Assembly: GCF_003946015.1 (NCBI RefSeq)
Contig: NZ_RHNU01000027.1
Span: 1-32,721 of the forward strand
DNA length: 32,721 nt
Source of the DNA: Companilactobacillus insicii
GTDB taxonomy: Bacteria > Bacillota > Bacilli > Lactobacillales > Lactobacillaceae
Reading direction: 5' to 3'
Below the pieces are notes generated by a model, which was given only the letters and a program-made list of their open reading frames with translations, was not told the DNA's origin and ran no database searches. Numbering within the stretch: position 1 is the first letter of the stretch; each line of letters begins with the position of its first letter. The translations under genes were made by a program, and so were the position numbers. Of the stretch, positions 1-7,169 are shown one piece after another.

Positions 1-4
1 GCAT

Positions 5-34
5 AAAAAAATCCACACCATTTCTAGTGTGGAA
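5..34 (-). terminator. Rho-independent terminator facing left
   Basis: A stem TCCACAC (12-18) pairs with GTGTGGA (27-33) around an 8-nt loop. The A-run at 5-11 becomes a U-tract when read on the minus strand. There is no U-tract on the plus strand, so it works leftwards. The only minus-strand transcription visible to its right is the rnpB/methyltransferase unit, which would reach it by running antisense through corA. Confidence 0.55.
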
Positions 35-63
35 ATTGCTCTAAGATGTCTCACCAATACTAT

Positions 64-93
64 TTGACATAGAGCCAAATAGTTGGGATTACT
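64..93 (+). promoter_or_regulatory. Candidate promoter of the corA-like gene
   Basis: A perfect -35 box TTGACA lies at 64-69. The -10 is poor: GATTAC at 87-92 (17-nt spacer) matches only half of TATAAT. A ribosome binding site GAGGGAG (114-120) follows, ahead of the ATG at 128. Confidence 0.35.
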
Positions 94-127
94 TTTATGC
101 TATTATTGTTTTCGAGGGAGAACAACT

Positions 128-1072
128 ATGATAAATCAACAAACACTTAATCAGGGATTAACCTTGATTGATATTCATTCTAAAGAAAATTTGAGTGATA
201 AGGATCGTACCAAATTAATTGAAAAATTCGATATTACTAACGAAATCCTCGATTATGCTGATGATACAAATGAACGTGCACGACTGGAGTTCGATGATCA
301 CACCAACACATTTTTAATTGTCTTCAATGTTCAAAAAGAGACTGCTACTGATGATGACTCAACAGATAGCACATTACCTGTTTCTTTTGCTATTAAAGAT
401 GACAAACTATTCTTATTTACAAATAATAACACTCATTACTTAAATGATTACATTACAAAAGCCGATAATCACTTTACAGGTGATCTAGACGACCGTATTT
501 GGGAAATTATATTCAATACCTTTGATCAAGTTTCTAGCGACTACAACGATCGTATGAGTGAAATTAATCAAAGTCGTAATCGAATTCAGGAACACATCAA
601 ACATAGTCGTTCTTCTAAAAATCAAATTCTGGAACTTGCAGGTCTGGAAGACTTAATTACTTATATTAGTACTGCCATTAATGGTAACTTTAATGTCGTT
701 AAACAAATTGAAATAGTTTCAACTGGAAAAATACAAAATATTAGCTTGTCAAAAAAATCTAAAGAACATTTACACGATTCAATTATTGAAATAGAGCAAA
801 TCAGAGATCAAGCCAATCTAACTTCTGACATCATTGATCGAGTAGCAAATACATATAACAACATTCTTAACAATCAAACAAATACGACCATGAAAATACT
901 GACAGTTTATACAATTGTCTTAAGTATTCCCACGATCGTATCGGGTTTTTACGGTATGAATATGAAGCTTCCAGTTGCTAACAAATGGTGGTCATGGTTC
1001 TTCTCACTCATTGTTACAGCATTTTTAATTCTATTGATACTCTGGGATCTACATCGCCGAAATAGTTTATAA
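128..1072 (+). CDS. corA: CorA-family magnesium transporter
   Basis: This is a CorA/MIT-type channel for Mg2+ (possibly Co2+ or Ni2+) in the cytoplasmic membrane. The 314-residue protein has an acidic soluble N-terminal domain, a helical stalk at about residues 140-250 and two C-terminal membrane helices. The signature Gly-Met-Asn filter is at residues 276-278, in the context FYGMNMKLP, followed by a Trp-rich loop and the last helix. The ATG at 128 is preferred over an upstream in-frame TTG at 83 because GAGGGAG lies 7 nt before it. The gene is monocistronic and converges on the RNA methyltransferase with only 4 nt between the stop codons and no terminator between them. The family is clear; the ion transported is inferred. 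Confidence 0.9.
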   Translation: MINQQTLNQGLTLIDIHSKENLSDKDRTKLIEKFDITNEILDYADDTNERARLEFDDHTNTFLIVFNVQKETATDDDSTDSTLPVSFAIKDDKLFLFTNNNTHYLNDYITKADNHFTGDLDDRIWEIIFNTFDQVSSDYNDRMSEINQSRNRIQEHIKHSRSSKNQILELAGLEDLITYISTAINGNFNVVKQIEIVSTGKIQNISLSKKSKEHLHDSIIEIEQIRDQANLTSDIIDRVANTYNNILNNQTNTTMKILTVYTIVLSIPTIVSGFYGMNMKLPVANKWWSWFFSLIVTAFLILLILWDLHRRNSL

Positions 1073-1076
1073 AATA

Positions 1077-2195
1077 TTAGTGACGTCTTGTAGCCCAGTA
1101 TTGGTAATAATCAGTTCTAATTGATCCATTATATAATTTACGTTTTTTAGTAGCTTTTTCACCATAATACTTTTCAAATTCCAAATCACTAGTTAGAATA
1201 TATTTACTCCAAGTGGGAGCGGTCGAAAAGACTTCTCCCATTTCTTTGTATAATTTTCTAACACCTTCCATGTCACTCATACGTTGACCATATGGGGGAT
1301 TAGCAATGATTACACCATCATCGCCTTCAATCTTTAAATCCTTTAAGGCAATTTGTTTAAATTGAATATCGTGAAGTACTCCGGCATCATGTGCATTTAG
1401 TTTAGCAACATCAATCATTGATCCATCAATATCACTGGCAAAGATATTTAACTCAACATCTTTCTCTCCAGCTCTAGCCTCTTCCTTAAGATTGTTTAAA
1501 ATCTTAGGGTCAAACCAATCAAAATCTTCAAATAGGAAATGACGTTGAATACCAGGAGCAATATTTCTAGCCAAACGTGCAGCTTCAATCGCTATTGTAC
1601 CTGAACCAGTAGTTGGATCGATAAATGGCATGTTCGGATGCCAAACTGTTAATAGAATCATGGCAGCTGCAAAATTTTCCTTCAACGGTGCCGCACCATG
1701 TTCAACACGATAACCACGTTTATATAGTGATGCACCCGTTGTATCAAGTGTTACTTCAACTTCATCTTTGTGAATACGTGTTTCAATTTGGAAAGTAGCA
1801 CCAGATTCAGGTAATCTTCCACGACGCATATAAATATCGGCCATTTTGTTGACAATAGCTTTTTTTGTAATTGCTTGAATATCACGTTCGGAATGAAGCT
1901 TTGACTTAACAGTTCTAGCCTTAATTGGAAAAGCAGCATTCAATGGTAACCACTGATCCCAGTCAATTGCGTAAACTTTATCAAATAATTCCTCAAAAGT
2001 AGTCGCTTTAAATGTACCAATCAGTATTTTGATTCGATCAGCACTACGCAACCAAAGATTTGCTTTTGCAATATCTTCATATTCACCTTCAAAGTATACT
2101 TTGCCATTTTCCGTTTGAGTCTCATAACCTAAATCTTTTAATTCACGTGCGGTTATAGCTTCAAAACCGCTTGACATTGTTGCAATTAATTTCAT
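1077..2195 (-). CDS. ypsC: THUMP-domain 23S rRNA (guanine-N2) methyltransferase, RlmL/YpsC type
   Basis: This is a class I SAM-dependent RNA methyltransferase of the RlmL/YpsC (COG0116) group, expected to make N2-methylguanosine in 23S rRNA. The protein is 372 residues. An N-terminal ferredoxin-like/THUMP region covers about residues 1-150. The SAM-binding motif DPTTGSGTIAIEAA starts near residue 193 and the catalytic NPPYGQRM starts near residue 299. The start is set at the ATG at 2195, preceded by GAGG, rather than a longer frame running into the rnpB terminator. It lies directly downstream of rnpB, as ypsC does in Bacillus subtilis, and probably depends on readthrough of that terminator or on a weak promoter of its own. 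The exact target base is inferred from the family. Confidence 0.9.
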   Translation of the reverse strand: MKLIATMSSGFEAITARELKDLGYETQTENGKVYFEGEYEDIAKANLWLRSADRIKILIGTFKATTFEELFDKVYAIDWDQWLPLNAAFPIKARTVKSKLHSERDIQAITKKAIVNKMADIYMRRGRLPESGATFQIETRIHKDEVEVTLDTTGASLYKRGYRVEHGAAPLKENFAAAMILLTVWHPNMPFIDPTTGSGTIAIEAARLARNIAPGIQRHFLFEDFDWFDPKILNNLKEEARAGEKDVELNIFASDIDGSMIDVAKLNAHDAGVLHDIQFKQIALKDLKIEGDDGVIIANPPYGQRMSDMEGVRKLYKEMGEVFSTAPTWSKYILTSDLEFEKYYGEKATKKRKLYNGSIRTDYYQYWATRRH

Positions 2196-2225
2196 TTCTA
2201 CCTCTTCATGAGTTAAATTTTTATA

Positions 2226-2250
2226 CAAAAAAAGGACGAACAAGTCGTCC
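2226..2250 (-). terminator. Terminator of rnpB
   Basis: On the minus strand, GGACGA (from 2250 down) pairs with TCGTCC (to 2234) around a 5-nt loop and is followed by seven U residues (2233-2227). It lies just past the 3' strand of RNase P helix P1 and just upstream of the methyltransferase start. Confidence 0.8.
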
Positions 2251-2253
2251 CTT

Positions 2254-2628
2254 ACCTTAGTAAATTTCTATAAGCCACGTTCTGTTCATGTATCGGCTAG
2301 GCACTCCGATACAGTTAGTAATCATCTATCTACAATTACGCCTTCACAGTAGATTCATTTCTCGTTATGAAGCGCCCCTACCAAAGTTTGGGTTGCCCGC
2401 TCGCGGGGTTTACCTCGTTCCACTATTACGATTTCTCGTAATACTACGTCTCTGTGGCACTTTCAAGCTAGTAACGCATTGTCGAAACTTTAGCGCGTTC
2501 GCTGCCGTTACCCGAAGGTACCTTGGCTTATTGGGCCAAGCACGGACACTACAAGCATCTCAGCTCGTGCGGGCGTGGACTTTCCTCAGCTTAGATAACT
2601 AAGCCGCGATTACTCAAAATTTACCGAT
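2254..2628 (-). ncRNA. rnpB: RNase P RNA, Bacillus type (class B)
   Basis: This is the catalytic RNA of RNase P, which trims the 5' leader of tRNA precursors. On the minus strand it carries the universally conserved GAGGAAAGUCC (2587-2577), the GAGAUG and GUGCCAC-like segments of the Bacillus type, the UGGUAGGGG region, and the conserved 3' AGAUAGAUGAUUAC (2331-2318). The ends are placed by helix P1: GUAAAUUU at 2624-2617 pairs perfectly with AAAUUUAC at 2267-2260. A TATAAT box at 2640-2635 sits 7 nt before the predicted 5' end, and a terminator follows at 2250-2226. The position between gpsB and the THUMP methyltransferase is the classic Firmicute arrangement. Ends are accurate to a few nucleotides only. 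Confidence 0.95.
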
Positions 2629-2634
2629 GAACTT

Positions 2635-2640
2635 ATTATA
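2635..2640 (-). promoter_or_regulatory. -10 box of the rnpB promoter
   Basis: A perfect minus-strand TATAAT is placed to start transcription near 2628, the predicted 5' end of RNase P RNA. The -35 region falls inside the last codons of gpsB and has no good match. The promoter therefore overlaps the gpsB stop. Confidence 0.6.
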
Positions 2641-2642
2641 CA

Positions 2643-3317
2643 CTAAAATTGATTAAAATTACCATTATTATTAATATTTCCATTATTTCCGTTAAAACCA
2701 TTCATATTTTGGCCCTGACGGTTAGCTTGAAAATGATTTGGATCAGTAAAACCTTGTTGTTGATTATTCATTTGTGGTTGTTGCATACGTGGATTAATTT
2801 CATTATGTCCACTTTCAACATTGCTTCCAGACATATTATTGGGAACAGCTGCAGAAGCAAATTGCTTTATTTCATGATTTTCGTCAGGGAGACCATTTGA
2901 GAAGTCATGACCAAATACACGATTTTCCAAATTTGAAAGTCTTCTCAAAATATCATAATTAGTAGAAGATTCAGACATAGCACTTGATGTGGCTTGATTC
3001 TTCATTTGTGATCTAGGAACACGATTCTTAGGCATTTGTTGTTGTACTTGCTTTGGTTGCGATTGTGATCCCTTAGAATTAAGTTGCGCTTTTAATCCTT
3101 CATTTTCTGATTGAAGACGATTCAACTCGTTTGAATATGCTTCATAATCCTTAATGATTCCATCTAAGAATTGATCAACTTCAGTTGGATCGTATCCTCT
3201 CATTTTTGTTTTAAATTCTTTTTGTAAAATATCATTTGGTTGAAAGTTTAAAACAAAATTATTGTCATTACCTTGTGGATTTTGATTAAATCCATTCATT
3301 TGATTCATATTATTCAT
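2643..3317 (-). CDS. gpsB: Cell division regulator GpsB with long Asn/Gln-rich C-terminal tail
   Basis: GpsB is a DivIVA-like cytoplasmic adaptor that coordinates septal and peripheral wall synthesis by binding penicillin-binding proteins. A DivIVA-type membrane-binding domain covers residues 24-50 (NFQPNDILQKEF, MRGYDPTEVDQFLD). A coiled coil covers about 50-80, a Gln-rich linker about 82-118, and the conserved trimerisation helix TNYDILRRLSNLENRVFG lies at 119-136. The family normally ends here at roughly 100-120 residues. This protein is 224 residues, with an Asn-rich start (1-22) and an extra Asn/Gln/Gly-rich tail of about 87 residues. ATG at 3317 is chosen because GGGGTG lies 6 nt before it; a GTG at 3326 is part of that site. 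It follows ypsA and precedes rnpB. The identity is firm; the tail's role is unknown. Confidence 0.93.
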   Translation of the reverse strand: MNNMNQMNGFNQNPQGNDNNFVLNFQPNDILQKEFKTKMRGYDPTEVDQFLDGIIKDYEAYSNELNRLQSENEGLKAQLNSKGSQSQPKQVQQQMPKNRVPRSQMKNQATSSAMSESSTNYDILRRLSNLENRVFGHDFSNGLPDENHEIKQFASAAVPNNMSGSNVESGHNEINPRMQQPQMNNQQQGFTDPNHFQANRQGQNMNGFNGNNGNINNNGNFNQF

Positions 3318-3344
3318 ATTGAGCACCCCAATTTGTGTTAATTA

Positions 3345-3353
3345 ATTATACCA
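3345..3353 (-). promoter_or_regulatory. Extended -10 promoter for gpsB
   Basis: Minus strand TGG-TATAAT (3353-3345) fits the extended -10 pattern TGnTATAAT. It lies in the short gap between ypsA and gpsB, about 28 nt before the gpsB ATG. This suggests gpsB has its own promoter besides readthrough from ypsA. Confidence 0.6.
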
Positions 3354-3371
3354 AAAAATGTAACTCTTAAG

Positions 3372-3923
3372 CTAGTTATCAAACATAATATTAGCAAAAT
3401 CTTGCATAGTGTCAAAGTCAACAAGTTCTAATTCATAATCATTACCAGCTGTTCGATAATTCTGGATAGCTTCATAATCATATTTAGGTTTCCCACCGCT
3501 GTCCGGATCGTAAAAAATCATCGCCCCATCGGTATGTTTTAACATAAAATCCTGCCATGTTCGCAACTGTACACTTGAATGATAACCCATATTAGACAAT
3601 TTGTTAGTATAGTCTGCATTTCTTAAAAAAATATTTAGTAATTGCTGGTTATTCTCATTCCATTTAGCTCCAAATTCAGAAAATGGTAACATCACCGCAT
3701 GCTTGATATCATATCCTTTATCTTTAACGTCTTTAACAGATTTTCCAATTATTTGTTCTGTACCTAGTTGGGCTCCAGTTAAAACCCACTCCATTCCATC
3801 TTCAGCATAGTTAATCAAACGTTCTGTAAAAAAATTCTGAATTACTTTAGCTTTAGGATCATCTGGTTTGAATAAACCTATCTCGTAAGAACGATAACCA
3901 GTTATCCATAAGTTTTTTATCAT
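3372..3923 (-). CDS. ypsA: YpsA-like SLOG family protein (DUF1273)
   Basis: This 183-residue protein belongs to the YpsA family, which has a SLOG/Rossmann-like nucleotide- or ligand-binding fold. Family signatures are the N-terminal WITGYRSYEIGLF (about residues 6-18), the glycine-rich WVLTGAQLGTEQ (about 46-57) and the late Gly-rich DPDSGGKPKYDYE segment. YpsA is known in Bacillus to affect cell division and to be genetically linked with gpsB, and here it lies directly upstream of gpsB. Its biochemical activity is not established. The ATG start has a good AAGGAG site about 10 nt upstream. It is divergent from recU. Confidence 0.9.
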   Translation of the reverse strand: MIKNLWITGYRSYEIGLFKPDDPKAKVIQNFFTERLINYAEDGMEWVLTGAQLGTEQIIGKSVKDVKDKGYDIKHAVMLPFSEFGAKWNENNQQLLNIFLRNADYTNKLSNMGYHSSVQLRTWQDFMLKHTDGAMIFYDPDSGGKPKYDYEAIQNYRTAGNDYELELVDFDTMQDFANIMFDN

Positions 3924-3980
3924 TAAATATATCTCCTTGAATAAGTTATTAATGTAATGCTGTATAATGTTCTAAATTAA

Positions 3981-4023
3981 ATTGAATGAACGAAAGGCGC
4001 CCCGCCTTTCTACATAATTCAAT
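3981..4023. repeat. Nested inverted repeat in the ypsA-recU intergenic region
   Basis: A perfect 8-bp GC-rich stem, GAAAGGCG (3992-3999) with CGCCTTTC (4003-4010), has a 3-nt loop. It is enclosed by a second inverted pair, ATTGAAT (3981-3987) with ATTCAAT (4017-4023). No U-run follows on either strand, so it is not a standard terminator. It ends about 6 nt before the recU extended -10 box and covers its -35 region. Confidence 0.6.
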
Positions 4024-4025
4024 CA

Positions 4026-4034
4026 TGGTATAAT
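4026..4034 (+). promoter_or_regulatory. Extended -10 promoter of recU-ponA
   Basis: TG-G-TATAAT fits the extended -10 consensus perfectly and lies 21 nt before the recU start. The -35 region is poor and falls in the 3' half of the inverted repeat, so the operon is likely driven mainly by the extended -10. Confidence 0.65.
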
Positions 4035-4055
4035 GCACAAGTAGGAGTTGATATT

Positions 4056-4694
4056 TTGAAATTTAATTACCCTGATGGCAGATCATTTAACAATCAACCA
4101 TCACCTGCTTCAAAAAAGCTCTCTATTGATACTTCGGCTAAGAAAAAACTAATTTTCGGTGACCGTGGTATGACACTAGAGGAAGAAATAAATGAAAGCA
4201 ATAAATATTATCGTAGTCATGAAGTTGCTGTAATTTATAAAAAACCAACGCCTATACAAATTGTCAAAGTAGATTATCCAAAAAGAAGCCGTGCCGTTAT
4301 CAAAGAAGCTTACTTCAGGCAAGCATCTACAACTGATTACAATGGTGTTTATAATGGTTACTACATTGACTTTGAGGCCAAGGAAACGAAACATAAGAAT
4401 ACCTTCCCATTGAAGAACTTTCATCAACATCAAATAGATCATTTGAAAGCTTGTCAAAAACAAGGTGGAATATGTTTCGTAATCATCAAATACGTTGCTC
4501 TAAAACGGTATTTTATCATGCCGGCAAATAATTTGTTTGAATATTGGGATGGACAAAAGTACGAAGGTGCAAAATCAATTCAACTTCAGCAAATAATTGA
4601 TTGTTCCATTGAAATAAGTCCCAATTATAACCCTACTTTACCCTATATTAACGCTGTTCAACAGCTAATAGAAAGTGGGAGGGAGAAAAAATGA
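4056..4694 (+). CDS. recU: Holliday junction resolvase RecU
   Basis: RecU is a PD-(D/E)XK-family endonuclease that cleaves Holliday junctions during recombination and chromosome segregation in Firmicutes. The 212-residue protein has the conserved GMTLEEEINESNKYY segment (39-53). Catalytic candidates are Asp94 and the FEAKET motif with Glu107 and Lys109, spaced like Asp88, Glu101 and Lys103 of the Bacillus enzyme. The start codon is TTG, supported by GGAG 8 nt upstream; no better in-frame ATG exists nearby. The gene overlaps ponA by 4 nt (ATGA), the usual recU-pbp1A pairing, implying translational coupling. Confidence 0.95.
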   Translation: MKFNYPDGRSFNNQPSPASKKLSIDTSAKKKLIFGDRGMTLEEEINESNKYYRSHEVAVIYKKPTPIQIVKVDYPKRSRAVIKEAYFRQASTTDYNGVYNGYYIDFEAKETKHKNTFPLKNFHQHQIDHLKACQKQGGICFVIIKYVALKRYFIMPANNLFEYWDGQKYEGAKSIQLQQIIDCSIEISPNYNPTLPYINAVQQLIESGREKK

Positions 4695-7126
4695 GTAAAA
4701 AGAAAAACAACACTCCTTCATCTAGCGCAACTGTTAAATCTATTTTTAAATGGTTGATGGCAATTGTTGGTGTACTAGCAGGTCTATTTATAGTGATTTT
4801 TATTTATTACGCTATAAGCGCACCAGTTGTCAGTCAAGAGAATCTTCAAAGCGGTGGCTCTTCTACCCTTGTTGATTCTAATGGCAAAACAATTGCATCT
4901 TTAGGTGCTAACAAAAGAAATTACGTGACAATTGATAAAGTTCCCCAAAGAGTTCAAGATGCTGTTATCTCTATTGAAGATAAGAATTTCTATAATGAAC
5001 CTTTAGGAATCGATCCTATCCGAATAGTTAAGTCAGCAATCAATAACGTAACTAAGGGAACTTTACAGGGTGCTAGTACTTTGACACAGCAACTTATTAA
5101 ATTGACCGTATTTTCAACTGATGCAAAGGATCAAACATTCAAGCGTAAGATGCAAGAAGCATATCTGGCAATGCGAGTCAGTCAGAAATTTTCTAAGCAA
5201 CAAATTCTTGAATTTTATCTTAACAAGGAATACTTCAATAATGGTATTGGTGGGATTAAAACCGCATCTAAATATTATTATGGAAAAGATTTAGATGAAT
5301 TGACAACCGCACAAACTGCATTACTTGCTGGTATTCCCAATGCACCAAGTAATTACGACCCTTATGTACATCCCGAAGCAGCTAGAAATCGTCGAAATTT
5401 AGTACTCTATGCAATGTACGAAAATAATAAGATCACAAAGGCAGAGGAAACTGAAGCTCTTAATACACCGATAACTGACGGCTTGCAACCATATAAAAAA
5501 GTAAGTAATAGTAATGATACTAAACGTATCGTATCTGACCCTTACATAAAAGAAGCAATCACAGAAGTTAAGAAAAAGGGCTTTGACCCCTATCGTGATA
5601 ATCTTAAAATCACAGTAAATATGGATTACAACGCTCAAAAGAAATTGTATAGTATCGTTAATTCCGGTACTGTGACTTTCCAAAATGCTAAGGAACAAGT
5701 TGGTGCAACCATTATCAATCCCAACAATGGTAAAGTCGTTGCTATGATTGGTGGTAGAAATTTATCCAACATACAATTTGGATTAAATCGTGCTGTACAA
5801 ACTTCTCGTAGTAACGGTTCAACAATGAAACCAATTCTGGACTACGGACCAGCAATTGAATATTTAAACTGGTCTACTTACCATCAAGTCGAAGATACTG
5901 CATATACTTATCCAGGAACTGACATTGAATTAAAGGACTGGGATGAAGACTATGATGGACAAATCAGTATGCGAGAAGCACTAGTAAATTCAAGAAATAT
6001 TCCGGCTGTTCGTACACTATCTGACGTAGGATTCAGCAAAGCTAAGGAATTTGCTAAAAAGCTAGGTATTACCATTGGAAGTGACCAAGGATTATCGGCT
6101 GGTATCGGTAGTGACGTTTCAAGTTTACAAGGTGCAGCAGCTTATGCAGCCTTTTCTAACGGTGGTATTTATTACAAACCAACATATGTTTCAAAAATTG
6201 AAACAGCTGATGGAATAACTCACAGATATAGTTCTAAGGGAAAACGAGTTATGAAGTCATCTACTGCATATATGATCACTGACATGTTAAAAGGTGTACC
6301 TGAAGAGTATGCCAAATATGCAGATATTTCCGGATTACATCACGCTGGTAAAACTGGTACTACCAATTATGCTGAGAGTGCTATCTCTACAAATTCTGCA
6401 TTAAATGGTACAGCCAAGGATGCTTGGTACAATGGTTATACTAAAAATTATTCCATGAGTATTTGGACCGGCTATGATTCACCTAACACTGAAGGTATAT
6501 CAACGACATATCAAAGTGTTCCAGGGAAAGTTTACAAAGCTATGTTTGAGTATCTTCAAGATAGATCTGATAGTACAAATCCTAATTGGCAAAAACCTAA
6601 TTCAGTTGTCAGACTAAATATTCTGAATAATGGTTCTACGACCCCTATTGTCTCCTCATCATTAAGTGGTGCAACAAGTGAATTGTTTGTTAAAGGATAC
6701 GCTCCAAACAATCCATATAAGGGAACTGAAAGTTACTCATCATCTTCAAATAGCACATCTGAATCAAGTTCAAATGACGCTACATTTAACAGACCATCAA
6801 GCAGCAACTCTGAATCATCTGACGAAGAAAATGATACAAATGAAAATGAATCGTCAACTACTGGTACAGGAACTACTGGAAACGATGGAAATAATTCTTC
6901 CACTAATAATAATCAAGGTGGAAATAATTCAAATAATAACAATAACACTGGCAATACTGGTGGTAATAACAATACTGGAAATGCTGGTGGAGGCAATACC
7001 GATAATAGCAACAATAATTCTAATGGTGGAGGATCAACTAGTGGTAGTGACACCGGCGATCAAGGTGGAACAACTCAAGGCGGTTCATCATCAACTACTC
7101 AAAGTGGTAACACATCATCTAAATAG
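4691..7126 (+). CDS. ponA: Class A penicillin-binding protein 1A (transglycosylase/transpeptidase)
   Basis: This bifunctional enzyme polymerises and cross-links peptidoglycan outside the membrane. The 811-residue protein has a short Lys-rich cytoplasmic start, a membrane anchor at about 19-40, and a GT51 glycosyltransferase domain with the catalytic SIEDKNF motif (Glu96) and GASTLTQQ. The transpeptidase domain has STMK (Ser377 nucleophile), SRN (434-436) and KTGTT (554-558). Residues about 680-811 are an extracellular Ser/Asn/Gly/Thr-rich low-complexity tail. The cytoplasmic start has no Arg and so lacks the SRxxR(K/R)-like motif that binds GpsB in other Firmicutes. A strong GGGAGGGAG site precedes the ATG. 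It is co-transcribed with recU and ends at a terminator shared with nth. Confidence 0.95.
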   Translation: MSKKKNNTPSSSATVKSIFKWLMAIVGVLAGLFIVIFIYYAISAPVVSQENLQSGGSSTLVDSNGKTIASLGANKRNYVTIDKVPQRVQDAVISIEDKNFYNEPLGIDPIRIVKSAINNVTKGTLQGASTLTQQLIKLTVFSTDAKDQTFKRKMQEAYLAMRVSQKFSKQQILEFYLNKEYFNNGIGGIKTASKYYYGKDLDELTTAQTALLAGIPNAPSNYDPYVHPEAARNRRNLVLYAMYENNKITKAEETEALNTPITDGLQPYKKVSNSNDTKRIVSDPYIKEAITEVKKKGFDPYRDNLKITVNMDYNAQKKLYSIVNSGTVTFQNAKEQVGATIINPNNGKVVAMIGGRNLSNIQFGLNRAVQTSRSNGSTMKPILDYGPAIEYLNWSTYHQVEDTAYTYPGTDIELKDWDEDYDGQISMREALVNSRNIPAVRTLSDVGFSKAKEFAKKLGITIGSDQGLSAGIGSDVSSLQGAAAYAAFSNGGIYYKPTYVSKIETADGITHRYSSKGKRVMKSSTAYMITDMLKGVPEEYAKYADISGLHHAGKTGTTNYAESAISTNSALNGTAKDAWYNGYTKNYSMSIWTGYDSPNTEGISTTYQSVPGKVYKAMFEYLQDRSDSTNPNWQKPNSVVRLNILNNGSTTPIVSSSLSGATSELFVKGYAPNNPYKGTESYSSSSNSTSESSSNDATFNRPSSSNSESSDEENDTNENESSTTGTGTTGNDGNNSSTNNNQGGNNSNNNNNTGNTGGNNNTGNAGGGNTDNSNNNSNGGGSTSGSDTGDQGGTTQGGSSSTTQSGNTSSK

Positions 7127-7130
7127 ACAA

Positions 7131-7169
7131 AAAGCAACCTTCAAAATAAAATTTGAAGGTTGCTTTTTT
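7131..7169. terminator. Bidirectional terminator between ponA and nth
   Basis: A perfect 15-bp stem, AAAGCAACCTTCAAA (7131-7145) with TTTGAAGGTTGCTTT (7152-7166), has a 6-nt loop. T-rich flank follows on the plus strand and A-rich flank lies before it, so it can end both ponA and the convergent dnaD-nth transcript. The right edge overlaps the nth stop codon. Confidence 0.9.

Noticed and set aside
1-127. Magnesium riboswitch (M-box) upstream of corA
   Set aside because: The leader is too short and lacks the conserved M-box segments.
2288-2602. 104-codon open frame on the plus strand
   Set aside because: It is antisense to the strongly conserved RNase P RNA, has an RNA-like base composition and resembles no protein.
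3992-4010. Terminator for a gene upstream of recU or ypsA
   Set aside because: The stem is good, but there is no U-run on either strand and both flanking genes read away from it.
6721-7120. Possible tandem repeat array
   Set aside because: The AAT/GGT-rich DNA only encodes the low-complexity tail of PBP1A; no regular repeat unit with constant spacing was seen, so it is neither CRISPR nor a minisatellite array.
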